35,520 nucleotides of DNA from Selenomonadaceae bacterium (GTDB taxonomy: Bacteria; Bacillota; Negativicutes; Selenomonadales; Selenomonadaceae): contig JAGBKP010000153.1 in assembly GCA_017635875.1 (NCBI GenBank), forward strand, positions 1 to 35,520. Reading direction: 5' to 3'. Below the pieces are notes generated by a model. It ran no database searches. It was given only the letters and a program-made list of their open reading frames with translations, and was not told where the DNA came from. A program made the translations under genes and the position numbers. Shown here piece by piece: positions 1 to 8,101 of the stretch (the first letter of the stretch is position 1; every line of letters begins with the position of its first letter).

Positions 1-1848
1 CCTTTGCTTTTGACCGCCCGAAAGAAGACTGCCGCGCTCGCCTACGAATGTGTCGTAACCCTGCGGCATATCGTTTACAAATTCCGCCGTGCCGGAAAGT
101 TCGGCGGCTTTCATAATACTTTCTTCGTCGATGCTTGGCATAGCTATGGCGATATTTTCCTTGATAGTGCCCGCAAACAGGAAATTTTCCTGCAACACTA
201 TCCCGACTTGCCGTCTTAACCATGCGGTTTCAACCTGCGCTATATCGACGCCGTCTATTAAAATTCTGCCCGAATCCGGCGAATACAGATGCTGAATAAG
301 CTTTGTCAGCGTCGATTTTCCGCAGCCGGAGTGACCGACTATACCGACTTTTGAGCCTGCGGGAATTTTTAATTTAACGTCCGTAAGCACGTTTTTCCCG
401 TCGGCTTTGTAACGGAAATTTACGTTGTCTATCACAACTTCGCCGCGAAGCGTGGGGAGCGTGGTGCGATTCGGGTTAAACGCCGCCTCGCTCTCTTCGT
501 CCATAATATCGGCAAGACGCGCCATAGATACGCGCACGCTTTGAAATTGTTGCCACATCGTAACTAAACGCAAAATCGGCGCGATAACTTGACCGGCGAG
601 CATCTGAAACGCGATGAGTTCGCCTACGGTGAGCATTCCCGCCATAACTCTGTACGCGCCTATCCAAAGCAGCGCAAGATTAAAGGCTTGCTGTAAAAAA
701 GTACCCAAGACCCCCGCAACGTTTGTGATATGCAGCACGCCCAAAGAACTTTTCAGGAACCTAGAGAGTATCTCCTCATAACGACTTACAAAATTAGATT
801 CCATTCCCATAGTCTTTATGGTGCGAACGCCCGTCACGGCTTCTATTGTAAAGGACTGTTGCTCTGATGCGAGCAAAAATCTTTCGTTTAATTTATATTT
901 GTAAATCGGCGCGATAACGGCATTTAAAAGCACATAAAGCGGGATAACCGCCCAAACTATATAGCTTAAAGTGGGGCTATACACAAACATCACAGCAAGA
1001 TAGACCGTCGCAAAAACAATATCAAGCACAACGGTAAGCGCAGAACCCGTCAAAAATCCGCGAATGGTCTCGACTTCGTTCATACGTGAAACAACGTCGC
1101 CCACTTGCCACTTGTCGAAGAATTTAGACGGCAGTTCTGAAACTTTCTTAAACAGATGACTTGATAAAATAACGTCGATTTTGTTCGTCGTGTTTAAGAA
1201 CAGATACGAACGTAGCGCAAGCATCCAAGTGTTAAAGACGGAGACGATAATCATACCGCCTATAAGTACGTCCATCGTGGTGAGGCTGTGATGAACAAGC
1301 ACTTTGTCTATAATCATCTGCGTAAAGAACGGCGTTAAAAGTCCCAGTAATTGCAAAATTAGGGAAAGCCCCAGGACTTTAAATAGAAACGCCTTATATT
1401 TTAAAACCACGGGGATAAACCATCTAAACCCAAAACCCGTGACTTTTTCCTCAAGTTTTTCAACGTGGAAACGCTTTGTAAAGATTATGGCTTCGCCGAT
1501 GAAATGCTTGTTAAATTCCTCGCGCTCAATGCGCATATCTTCGTTTGCGCGGCGATAGTCTCTCGCTATTATGGCTCCGTCGGGCGTTATGCCGAGCACA
1601 AAGAGATACGAGCCGTCTTTAACGCGCGCAACCGACGGATGAGGAAGTTTCATATAATCGTCCGTAGTGAGATTGTCTAATCGTCTCGCTTTTAATCCCA
1701 AATCCTTTGCGCCCACCAAAAGCGTTACGGTGTCCGCCGGATTTTCGTCCGTAATATATGCGCGTTCAAGCTGCATATAGTCCGCGGGGATTGAAAAGTG
1801 GCGGGCAACGTTTACAAGGCACCAAAGAGCCGAATCAATTCCTCTCAT
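1..1848 (-). CDS. HlyB-like type I secretion ABC exporter (3' end outside window)
   Basis: Inner-membrane ABC exporter that would power type I secretion with the HlyD adaptor encoded just upstream. 616 codons are visible, open to the window edge. The ATG at 1848 lies 1 nt after the HlyD stop and has a GGAGAG site. The N-terminus is a degenerate C39 peptidase-like domain: it begins MRGIDSALWC, so the usual catalytic Cys position (DCGAAC in the family) reads Ser, and the His region reads SYLFV. It is therefore likely a non-cleaving substrate-docking domain as in HlyB. A transmembrane region follows, then a nucleotide-binding domain with Walker A GIVGHSGCGKST and signature LSGGQKQR exactly at the edge. 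Walker B and the H-loop lie outside. It is a paralogue of the exporter at 3226-5364. Confidence 0.93.
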   Translation of the reverse strand, partial: MRGIDSALWCLVNVARHFSIPADYMQLERAYITDENPADTVTLLVGAKDLGLKARRLDNLTTDDYMKLPHPSVARVKDGSYLFVLGITPDGAIIARDYRRANEDMRIEREEFNKHFIGEAIIFTKRFHVEKLEEKVTGFGFRWFIPVVLKYKAFLFKVLGLSLILQLLGLLTPFFTQMIIDKVLVHHSLTTMDVLIGGMIIVSVFNTWMLALRSYLFLNTTNKIDVILSSHLFKKVSELPSKFFDKWQVGDVVSRMNEVETIRGFLTGSALTVVLDIVFATVYLAVMFVYSPTLSYIVWAVIPLYVLLNAVIAPIYKYKLNERFLLASEQQSFTIEAVTGVRTIKTMGMESNFVSRYEEILSRFLKSSLGVLHITNVAGVLGTFLQQAFNLALLWIGAYRVMAGMLTVGELIAFQMLAGQVIAPILRLVTMWQQFQSVRVSMARLADIMDEESEAAFNPNRTTLPTLRGEVVIDNVNFRYKADGKNVLTDVKLKIPAGSKVGIVGHSGCGKSTLTKLIQHLYSPDSGRILIDGVDIAQVETAWLRRQVGIVLQENFLFAGTIKENIAIAMPSIDEESIMKAAELSGTAEFVNDMPQGYDTFVGERGSLLSGGQKQR

Positions 1849-1849
1849 C

Positions 1850-3229
1850 TTATCTCTCCCTCAATGCCTCGTCCATATACTGTCTGAACGGGTCTAAGAA
1901 GAAGTCCACAATGCGTTTCTTCTTTATTTTAATTTCCGAGGTTACGTTCATACCGGGCGTTAAATCAAGCCCGCTGGTGTCGTTTTCAAGAGAGAGCGTA
2001 ACCCTATATTTCTTGTCCTTTTCCGCGTCGCGCTGGTCTTCCGTTGCGTCCGCGCTGATATCCGTCACTTCCGCGTTTAGCATACCGAATTTTTGGAAGT
2101 TAAAGGTGTCGACTTTTACTTCCGCCTCTTGCCCGACGCGTACAAAACCGATGTCTTTATTGTCAACGTAAGCCTCTACTTCCATCTTCGCGCCTTCGGG
2201 GACTATGTTCATAAGAGTCTGACCTTCCGCCACGACGCCGCCTATCGTATAGACGCTGAGTCCGTCCACTTCTCCCGAATCCGTCGCGACAATGGTTGAC
2301 TGTTCGTTTGTTTGATTTGCTTTCCTAAGTTCCTCTTTATAAGCGTCAAGCTGGCGTTTCGCCTCAACAAGTTGCGTCATAGTTTCCTGCTTATACGTGT
2401 TTATCACGTTTGCAAGTTGAGTGTTTGCTTCGGCTAATTGCGCTTCCGCTTTTAAAATCTCCTCAACCATAGCCTCGGAGCTTTTTTGGTAATCCACTCT
2501 TGTCTGACGCGCCTCCAATAGCTGGAAGTAGGAAACGGCGTCGCTTCTGTACAGTTCGTTTAATTTAGCCTCTTTTTCTCTTGCGACCGCAAGAAGCGCG
2601 TTGTATTTTTCCTGCGTGGCTCTCCCCGACGCAATGCTTGCCTGTTGCTGGGCGATAACCGCGTTAAGGCGCGTTTTGTCGCTTTCAAGTTTAATCCTTC
2701 TGCTGCTGTAAAGGGATTTTTGCGCCGATATATCCTTTGGGTCTAAAAGCTCGCTTTCCGTAACCACAAACGGCGCGTCGTTCATCTCCGCCTGCAAACG
2801 GTCCACCGTCATAGAGTAAAACGCGACCTGTTTCTTTAATGCGTCAACGTCCGCCTGCGTTTTTGTGGTGTCAAGCACAACGAGCACGTCGCCTTTTTTA
2901 ACCGCTTGACCTTCTTCCACCAAAATATCCTTGATAATACCCTTGTTGGAGCTTTGTACGGTTTTTACGCTGCCGCTCGGCACGATTTTGCCGCGGGCGA
3001 CCGCGACTTCGTCCACCTCTCCCACAAAGAGCCAAACCATACCCACTATCAAAAACGCGATAATAGTCCAAAGCACCATTCTGCCGACAGGCGATGGCGG
3101 CGTTTCGGTGACTTCCAAAATGGACGCCAAAAATTCCGTTTCTTCTTTCTTTTTATCCGTATCGAGATAGTTTTTCGCTATGGAAATAAGACTTCTCTTT
3201 TCCTTTTTATCTTCGTTTCCCACGCTCAT
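1850..3229 (-). CDS. HlyD-family periplasmic adaptor (membrane fusion protein)
   Basis: 459-residue type I secretion adaptor that would connect the inner-membrane ABC exporter to an outer-membrane TolC-like channel (not in this window). There is a cytoplasmic N-terminus, one membrane helix at about residues 50-72 (VLWTIIAFLIVGMVWLFVG), a lipoyl-like half motif (VKKGDVLVVLDTTKTQ), a long coiled coil from about 115 to 310, the second lipoyl half and beta-barrel, and the family C-terminus (TPGMNVTSEIKI ... YMDEALRER). The ATG overlaps the stop of the upstream exporter gene by 4 nt (ATGA), indicating translational coupling. It sits between two exporter genes, so one adaptor may serve both or a heteromeric exporter. 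Confidence 0.95.
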   Translation of the reverse strand: MSVGNEDKKEKRSLISIAKNYLDTDKKKEETEFLASILEVTETPPSPVGRMVLWTIIAFLIVGMVWLFVGEVDEVAVARGKIVPSGSVKTVQSSNKGIIKDILVEEGQAVKKGDVLVVLDTTKTQADVDALKKQVAFYSMTVDRLQAEMNDAPFVVTESELLDPKDISAQKSLYSSRRIKLESDKTRLNAVIAQQQASIASGRATQEKYNALLAVAREKEAKLNELYRSDAVSYFQLLEARQTRVDYQKSSEAMVEEILKAEAQLAEANTQLANVINTYKQETMTQLVEAKRQLDAYKEELRKANQTNEQSTIVATDSGEVDGLSVYTIGGVVAEGQTLMNIVPEGAKMEVEAYVDNKDIGFVRVGQEAEVKVDTFNFQKFGMLNAEVTDISADATEDQRDAEKDKKYRVTLSLENDTSGLDLTPGMNVTSEIKIKKKRIVDFFLDPFRQYMDEALRER

Positions 3230-5364
3230 TTTTTCACCCCTTGAGTGTCATAGAGTTTTCTGTATATGCCGTTATGCTCTATTAAATCTTGATGAGAGCC
3301 CATCTCCGCGATTTTGCCGTGGTCTAAAACTATTATTTTGTCGCATTTTTCAACAGTCGTAAGACGGTGGGCAATAATAACCATCGTGCGGTCGCCCGCG
3401 ATATTTTCGAGGTTTTTCATAACGATGCGCTCGCTTTCGTAATCAAGCGCGGACGTCGCTTCGTCAAATATGAGTATTCTCGGATTGGTAAGCAGGGCGC
3501 GAGCTATGGCTATTCTTTGCCGCTGACCGCCGGAAAGCCCCGCGCCCCGCTCGCCTACTTTTGTGTCGTAGCCTTCGTCAAGCTCCAATATAAATTCGTG
3601 CGCTCCCGCTATTTCCGCGGCGCGTATTACGTTTTCCATAGAAGTCGCGGGCGCGCCTGCCGCGATGTTGTCCCTTATGCTTCCGTCGAAGAGATAATTA
3701 TCCTGCATAACGACGCCCATTTGCCGCCTAAGCCACGGATAATCCGCCTGTCTTAAATCTATTCCGTCGACTTTTATAACGCCGTCGTCTTGGAAGTAAA
3801 TTTTTTGCAAAAGGCTTGCAAGTGTCGATTTGCCGGAGCCGGAGCGACCGACAATGCCGATTTTTTCGCCCGCTTTTACGGAAAAGCTGACGTTTTCAAG
3901 AGCAAAAGGCAAATCGGGGCGGTACCTAAAGGAAAGATTTTCAACTTCAATATCGCCTTTTATCGCCTTTAAACCGTGAGGTATCGGGTTTAACACGGGT
4001 TCTCTTTGCGAGTGAATAATATCTCCGAGCATCACAAGAGCCATACCCGATTGCTGAACTTCCGGCCACATGGTTAAAAGCCTTGTCAAAGGTCCGATAG
4101 CTTGCGCCGAAATCATCTGATACGCTATAAGCTGACCTAAAGTAAATTCGCCGTTCATAACCATATAGCCGCCAAACCACAGTATAACAAGATTTGAAAT
4201 CGCTTGTATGGCTTGGTTGCCGCTTGTAACCACAAGATTAAAGCGGAGCAAATCAAAAGCGAGCGATATATGGCGCGCTACGAATTTTTCCCATTTTTTC
4301 CTAAACTGCGGCTCAACGGCGAGCGCCTTTACGGTCTGCATACCCGTCACCGCTTCGGTTAAAAAGGCGCGGCGCACCATATTGGCGTTCATTGAAATCA
4401 TAAGTTTTTTCCAAAATATGGGAAACGCCCAAAACGCTTGCGCTATAAAGAGCGGCACTATCACAAGAGCGATAAGGGTTAAAGTCACGCTATAATAAAA
4501 CATAACCGCGATAAAAACCACGGAAAAAAGCACATCGAGAATGGTGGTAAGCGTTTTGCCCGTCAAAAATTCGCGAATCCCCGAAAGCGCGTTTACCCTA
4601 AACATAGTTTCGCCGACTTTGCGGTTCTCGTAATAGTTGGCGGGCAGCGAAATGAGGTGGCGAAAAAGTCTTGTGCCTAAAATTGCGTCAAGCTTGTTCG
4701 TGGTAAAATTCATAACATAGGTCTTTACGCCCGTCAAAATACTTCCCACAGTTATCATCAAAAGCACGGCGCATCCTAAAACCGTAAGCGTGGAAAGCCC
4801 CGAATTTCCTATTACTTTATCTATGACAACCTGCGTGAAAAGAGGCATCAAAAGCCCCATAAGCTGGATAAAAAAAGTCGCGATAAGGACTTCCGCGAAA
4901 TACTTCTTATAATGAAGGATTATTTCAAGGAACCATTCTAAATTGTAGCGTTTGGATAATTCCGCAATGGTAAGTTTCGGACGAATAACATAAACTTTGC
5001 CGCTCCAAACCTCTCTGAACTGCTCGCTTGAAATCGCCATAGGCACGCTTCTTATGGGGTCTACTATATAAACGGTTTCGTTATTGTTTACCCCAAGCAT
5101 AGCGTATTTGCCGTTTTTAAATCCGACGACAGCGGGAAGAGGCGCGTTTTTAAGCTCTTCGAACGTATAATCGAGACTTTCCGATTTAAATTTGTATTCC
5201 TTTAAAATGTCCTCGATTTTTTCAAGAGAAAAATCCCTATCGGTAACGTCTTTATGCGCCGCGACTATGGAATTGGGCTCCACCTGCCGTCCGTGCTGCG
5301 ATATAACCATAAGCGCGGCAAGAAGCGCGGTGTAGTTTTCATATTTACTGTGATGTTCTGGCAT
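3226..5364 (-). CDS. HlyB/LapB-like type I secretion ABC exporter
   Basis: First gene of the secretion operon, 712 residues. Residues 1-130 form a C39-like domain without catalytic residues: NYTALLAALM replaces the Cys motif, and KYAML replaces the His motif. A six-helix exporter transmembrane domain spans about 155-440. The nucleotide-binding domain has Walker A GIVGRSGSGKST, signature LSGGQRQR, Walker B ILIFDEATSALD and switch His in IIAHRL. The length and order match HlyB/LapB-type exporters that export unprocessed substrates with C-terminal signals. An AGGGAG site lies 8 nt before the ATG. No substrate gene is visible in the window. Confidence 0.95.
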   Translation of the reverse strand: MPEHHSKYENYTALLAALMVISQHGRQVEPNSIVAAHKDVTDRDFSLEKIEDILKEYKFKSESLDYTFEELKNAPLPAVVGFKNGKYAMLGVNNNETVYIVDPIRSVPMAISSEQFREVWSGKVYVIRPKLTIAELSKRYNLEWFLEIILHYKKYFAEVLIATFFIQLMGLLMPLFTQVVIDKVIGNSGLSTLTVLGCAVLLMITVGSILTGVKTYVMNFTTNKLDAILGTRLFRHLISLPANYYENRKVGETMFRVNALSGIREFLTGKTLTTILDVLFSVVFIAVMFYYSVTLTLIALVIVPLFIAQAFWAFPIFWKKLMISMNANMVRRAFLTEAVTGMQTVKALAVEPQFRKKWEKFVARHISLAFDLLRFNLVVTSGNQAIQAISNLVILWFGGYMVMNGEFTLGQLIAYQMISAQAIGPLTRLLTMWPEVQQSGMALVMLGDIIHSQREPVLNPIPHGLKAIKGDIEVENLSFRYRPDLPFALENVSFSVKAGEKIGIVGRSGSGKSTLASLLQKIYFQDDGVIKVDGIDLRQADYPWLRRQMGVVMQDNYLFDGSIRDNIAAGAPATSMENVIRAAEIAGAHEFILELDEGYDTKVGERGAGLSGGQRQRIAIARALLTNPRILIFDEATSALDYESERIVMKNLENIAGDRTMVIIAHRLTTVEKCDKIIVLDHGKIAEMGSHQDLIEHNGIYRKLYDTQGVKK

Positions 5365-5406
5365 AAAATTCTCCCTATCTTTTCGGTATAGGCGTAATCG
5401 CTTTTA

Positions 5407-5421
5407 ATCAAAAAGTCAAAC
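5407..5421. promoter_or_regulatory. Candidate operator of the secretion operon, shared with clpB
   Basis: AATCAAAAAGTCAAA on the plus strand, about 45 bp upstream of the exporter ATG. It is nearly identical to AGTCAAAAAGTCAAA at 10840-10854 in the clpB promoter. Read on the minus strand it gives TTGACTTTTTGATT, and TTGACT could be a -35, but I see no good -10 at 17 bp (TACGCC). The regulatory role is inference. Confidence 0.35.
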
Positions 5422-5506
5422 ATTAGATAGTATTCTCTCATAAATGTAGATATTTTGCAAGAAAAATTTTGAAAAAAAGATGATTGTATTTTCTGAAATA
5501 TATGTT

Positions 5507-5775
5507 ATGGAGCGATTTTTGAGGTTGTTGTTGATTGAAAGGTTTTGGCAAATGTTTCTACTTTTCGTTGTCTTCATTTTTCTTTTGCTCGTGCAAAAGA
5601 AAAACGAAGCAAAAAGAAAACACGCAGGGGCGACGCCGCCCCTTGACCCTGCACATATAGCAGTTTACATCTTTGCTCTTGAAGAAGTTCGAGTCCACGC
5701 AACTCTTCGTTGCTCGCTTTGCCCCGTCCTTGGGGCAAACGCTTCGCGGCGGCGCGTCCTGCGCCGCTCCCTATG
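5507..5775 (+). repeat. Long dispersed repeat, copy A (short subtype)
   Basis: Non-coding repeat related to those at 5755-6128, 10970-11258 and 33122-33450. It has a common head (GGAGCGATTTTTGAGG then GCAAATGTTTCTAC) and a long hairpin whose purine arm is followed by a mirror copy: arms CAAAAGAAAAAC at 5594-5605 and CAAAAAGAAAAC at 5610-5621, centre GAAG. A GGGGCGACGCCGCCCC hairpin and a GC-rich tail hairpin follow. The open frames inside it are not conserved as proteins. It forms a tail-to-tail inverted pair with copy B. Confidence 0.75.
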
Positions 5776-6128
5776 CGCGATTGTATTTTTTTATGAAAGA
5801 TATGAAAATGGGGATTTATTATTTAATTTTGTAACATCGCAGTAGAGAGCGTAAATCAAAACCTAAATGAACGCCGCAAAAGTAATCGGGGAAAGTTGGG
5901 CGAAGCCCATGTCCAAGCGCATAGGCAAACACACCCAAAACCTATATTATAAGCAAACGGTAAATTAAAAAGCAGGAACTAAAATTTTTGGGGTCAAGGG
6001 GCAAAGCCCTTGCGTGTTTCTTTTGGTTCGTTTTCTTTGCACGAGCAAAGAAAATGAACACCACGAAAGTAGAAACATTTGCAAAAACCCTTCAAATACC
6101 AACAAAATCACAAATTGCCCCAATATAT
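5755..6128 (-). repeat. Long dispersed repeat, copy B (long subtype)
   Basis: Reads on the minus strand and is clearly homologous to 33122-33450. It shares the head, the TTCTTTGC-loop-GCAAAGAA hairpin, CACGCAAGGG ... CCCCTTGACCCC, a CTTATAATA block, GCCTATGCGC, GGGCTTCGCCC and the CCCCATTTTCATATCTTTC tail block. Mirror arms lie at 6016-6025 and 6030-6039 (GTTTCTTTTG / GTTTTCTTTG) around centre GTTC. No transposase is encoded, so it may be a MITE- or REP-like element. Confidence 0.75.
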
Positions 6129-6133
6129 ATCCC

Positions 6134-6173
6134 CAACGCAAAAACCCCGACAAAGGTCGGGGGCTTTGCGTTG
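6134..6173. terminator. Strong hairpin, possible terminator
   Basis: CAACGCAAA and TTTGCGTTG enclose CCCCGAC-AAAG-GTCGGGG. The stem is long and GC-rich with only short T/A runs, so intrinsic termination is possible but not certain. It lies just downstream of the truncated nuclease gene on the minus strand. Confidence 0.5.
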
Positions 6174-6203
6174 TAGACTTATTATTTTCGGCTGTTGTTA
6201 AAT

Positions 6204-6824
6204 TCAATTCGGCAAAGGAATCCCGTTCAATCTGCCGATTTCGGCAATTCGTTCTATAGGATATTTCGATACTTGCGATATAAATGCTAAAGGTTGTTTT
6301 GCTTTGAGAAGTTCCAATATGATATTGCCTGTCGCTTCATTCCTTCCTTTTTCCATACCTTCTTCAATACCTTCTTCCCTCGCCTCTTCTTTCCAATAAT
6401 ACTTTGCCTCGTTAATATCCCAAGCGTCAATAGACATACGAAAAACCTCCTCCGCGTGTTCGTTTAGATAATCGCTCATAATCCCATGCTCTATGCAGTA
6501 TTTGACGGCTTCCCTAATCGCTTGATTTGTAGAGAGTCCGTCCGCTTTGCCCTTTTTTACCCTATCTACCAAAAAACTGTAATCGTGTAGATATTTGCAT
6601 TTGCCCACTATCGGCTGCGACAAGCCGAAATTTATATTGTACGCCGTTACAACAAGTTCCAAAGAACGAGTGTCCGCCAAAAAAGCGTCGGATAGGCGCA
6701 TTTCTCTTTTTAACGGTTCGGTTTCGTCGCCGTTGTAGAATACTACAAATTCGGGAGCGGGGAATTTTATCATAGCGCGCTGATAAATCGCGCGTTTCTT
6801 TCCTATGTCTATAACTCTATTTTT
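6204..6824 (-). pseudogene. 5'-truncated Rpn-family PD-(D/E)XK nuclease remnant
   Basis: The reading frame is homologous to the C-terminal two thirds of the intact protein at 20463-21305: IKFPAPEFVVFYNGDE aligns with IKFPTPEFIVLYNGDE, followed by AYNIN, AVKYCIE and EEGMEKG. Homology continues upstream of the first ATG at 6773 (KKRAIYQR versus NKRKLYQP) to an in-frame TAG at 6825-6827. The nuclease core (the DISC...VEHQ region of the relative) is missing. The ATG at 6773 has no ribosome binding site. I therefore call a decayed copy rather than a working 189-residue gene. Confidence 0.75.
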
Positions 6825-6884
6825 CTAATTATAAGCCTAAACTGCGTAAAAATCAATACGGAAACAAAACGTTTCTGCGGATAG

Positions 6885-6972
6885 TTATCCACATTTTTCT
6901 GTGGATAACCTATGAATTTCTGTGGATAACTTTTAAAAAATGTTAAAAACACTACTGTGATTCTGTGGATAA
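6885..6972. promoter_or_regulatory. Cluster of four perfect DnaA boxes
   Basis: TTATCCACA at 6885-6893 (plus), and TGTGGATAA at 6900-6908, 6921-6929 and 6964-6972 (minus). The first two form a 10-bp inverted repeat around a 6-nt loop. The cluster lies directly upstream of the NrdR boxes and promoter of the anaerobic ribonucleotide reductase genes. DnaA control of ribonucleotide reductase genes is known from E. coli nrdAB; its use here is inferred. Confidence 0.8.
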
Positions 6973-6997
6973 CTTTCTTGTGAAGAAATCTGAAAAA

Positions 6998-7048
6998 TAA
7001 CTATATATTGTGTTTGCTCTTGACAGCAATACATATATATAGTATAAT
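6998..7048 (+). promoter_or_regulatory. nrd promoter with tandem NrdR boxes
   Basis: A consensus sigma-70 promoter: TTGACA 7020-7025, 17-bp spacer, TATAAT 7043-7048. Box 1 (6998-7013, taaCTATATATTGTGT) fits the published NrdR consensus acaCwAtATaTwGtgt at 14 of 16 positions. Box 2 (7030-7045) fits at 11 of 16, starts exactly 32 bp later and overlaps the -10. Tandem boxes spaced by whole helical turns are typical of NrdR repression. Confidence 0.75.
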
Positions 7049-7083
7049 CCTGATACAAAGTTATTTGAAAGGAATTGGTAGAG

Positions 7084-7371
7084 ATGCGGGTAAAAGATGT
7101 TGATGTAAAAATCGTAGGCTTTGACGGAGTAACGGAAAAAGAAGCCGGACGATATATAGATTATATTGAAAACGAAGTTCACGAGCCGATTAAGAGCCTG
7201 TTTATAGAGCGCACGGAAAACGGCAAAGTCGCCTTAAACTACACGATAAAAAAGCGTAAATTCGAGCGTATTCGCCGCATCACGGGATATTTGGTGGGGA
7301 CTATCGACCGCTGGAACAACGCCAAAAGAAAAGAAGAACACGAGCGCGTAAAGCACGGTGTCGGCAAATGA
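7084..7371 (+). CDS. Short NrdD-like protein with glycyl-radical-type C-terminus
   Basis: 95 residues, with the start chosen at ATG 7084 (AAGGA site; an in-frame TTG at 7075 is too close to it). The C-terminus ITGYLVGTIDRWNNAKRKEEHERVKHG resembles the end of anaerobic ribonucleoside-triphosphate reductase NrdD, with RITGY at the glycyl radical loop (consensus RVxGY). The 55-residue N-terminal part is unfamiliar. There is no catalytic barrel and no cysteine, so it lacks the NrdD zinc site and active-site cysteines. It overlaps nrdG by 4 nt under an NrdR-type promoter, which ties it to anaerobic dNTP synthesis. It may be a separate radical domain or a regulatory partner; a full nrdD is not in the window. 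Confidence 0.7.
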   Translation: MRVKDVDVKIVGFDGVTEKEAGRYIDYIENEVHEPIKSLFIERTENGKVALNYTIKKRKFERIRRITGYLVGTIDRWNNAKRKEEHERVKHGVGK

Positions 7372-7862
7372 AGTTAAGGGTATCGGGAATTGTTGAGGAG
7401 TCTGTCGTAGACGGCGACGGACTCCGTTTTGCTTTATTCGTACAGGGTTGCAAACGCGCTTGCCCGGGCTGTCAAAATAAATCCACTTGGGATTTAAACG
7501 GCGGCGTCTTGATGGACACGGAAGAAATTCTGGAAAAAATCGACGACCCGCTACTCTCCGGCGTAACCTTTAGCGGCGGCGAGCCGTTTTTGCAAGCGAA
7601 AGCGTTAGCGGAGCTTGCAAAAAAAATTCGTCAAAAGGGGCTTAATATTTGGTGTTATACGGGGGGCACCTACGAAGAAATATTAAAGCGAAACGACGCG
7701 GATGAAACAGAGCTTTTAAATAGCGTAGACGTTTTGGTTGACGGCGATTTCAGGGAGGATTTAAGAGATTTAACCCTAAAATTTCGAGGCAGTAAAAACC
7801 AACGCATAATAGATATGAAAGCAACGCGAAAACTTAATAAAGTTGTATTAAAATACGAATAA
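7368..7862 (+). CDS. nrdG: Anaerobic ribonucleotide reductase activating protein NrdG
   Basis: Radical SAM activase (164 residues) that installs the glycyl radical on NrdD. The 4Fe-4S motif CKRACPGC (CX3CX2C) is at about residues 28-35, followed by the SAM-binding GGEP motif in VTFSGGEPFLQ and the C-terminal family pattern VDVLVDGDF ... FRGSKNQRIID. The start ATG overlaps the upstream stop (ATGA). It is the last gene of its operon; a mirror-repeat element and a terminator follow before the convergent clpB. Confidence 0.96.
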   Translation: MKLRVSGIVEESVVDGDGLRFALFVQGCKRACPGCQNKSTWDLNGGVLMDTEEILEKIDDPLLSGVTFSGGEPFLQAKALAELAKKIRQKGLNIWCYTGGTYEEILKRNDADETELLNSVDVLVDGDFREDLRDLTLKFRGSKNQRIIDMKATRKLNKVVLKYE

Positions 7863-7900
7863 AAAATACAGGACATCGCTAAAAAAATGGGGTAAAAAAA

Positions 7901-7994
7901 CTTCTTTCTCTTTCTTTTCTCTTTTCTTGAAAGAAAAAGAGAAAAGAAAGAGAAAGAAGCAAAGAGAAAGAAAAGAGAAAAAGAACTTTAATAT
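7901..7994 (+). repeat. Hairpin plus mirror-repeat (triplex-type) element, copy 1
   Basis: The pyrimidine arm at 7901-7928 pairs with the purine arm that follows (one extra A). Purine arm 7931-7955 and purine arm 7961-7985 are exact mirror images over 25 nt around the centre GAAGC (7956-7960). The tail is ACTTTAATAT. The extra A unpaired in the hairpin is present in both purine arms, so the mirror is perfect even where Watson-Crick pairing is not. Confidence 0.9.
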
Positions 7995-8026
7995 GTGTTC
8001 GTAAAAATAAAGTTTTAAGCTAAATA

Positions 8027-8060
8027 ATAAAACGCCGGCAAAATCTCGCCGGCGTTTTAT
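8027..8060. terminator. Bidirectional terminator between nrdG and clpB
   Basis: ATAAAACGCCGGC (8027-8039) pairs with GCCGGCGTTTTAT (8048-8060) around an 8-nt loop, with A/T runs on both sides. It suits both convergent genes. Confidence 0.9.
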
Positions 8061-8101
8061 CTTGTTCTGTAACTTTTTAGTTTTTTCACAGCCCAATTTT
8101 T

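Noticed and set aside
5480-5845. Open frame of 121 codons on the plus strand
   Set aside because: It runs through the long repeat A; homologous repeats at 10780-11199 and 33122-33450 show no conserved frame, and there is no good start site.
6885-6972. Chromosomal origin oriC
   Set aside because: Four DnaA boxes but no dnaA, dnaN, rpmH or AT-rich 13-mer array nearby; the NrdR boxes and nrd genes point to promoter control instead.
7901-7994. Mirror elements as ordinary intrinsic terminators or simple low-complexity DNA
   Set aside because: There is no T run after the stem (a purine tract follows); a separate terminator lies just downstream at 8027; and exact mirror arms of 23-25 nt in four copies are not expected of random purine tracts.
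7848-8096. Phe/Ser/Lys-rich open frame across mirror element 1
   Set aside because: Its composition is dictated by the polypurine/polypyrimidine repeat; no ribosome site or homology.
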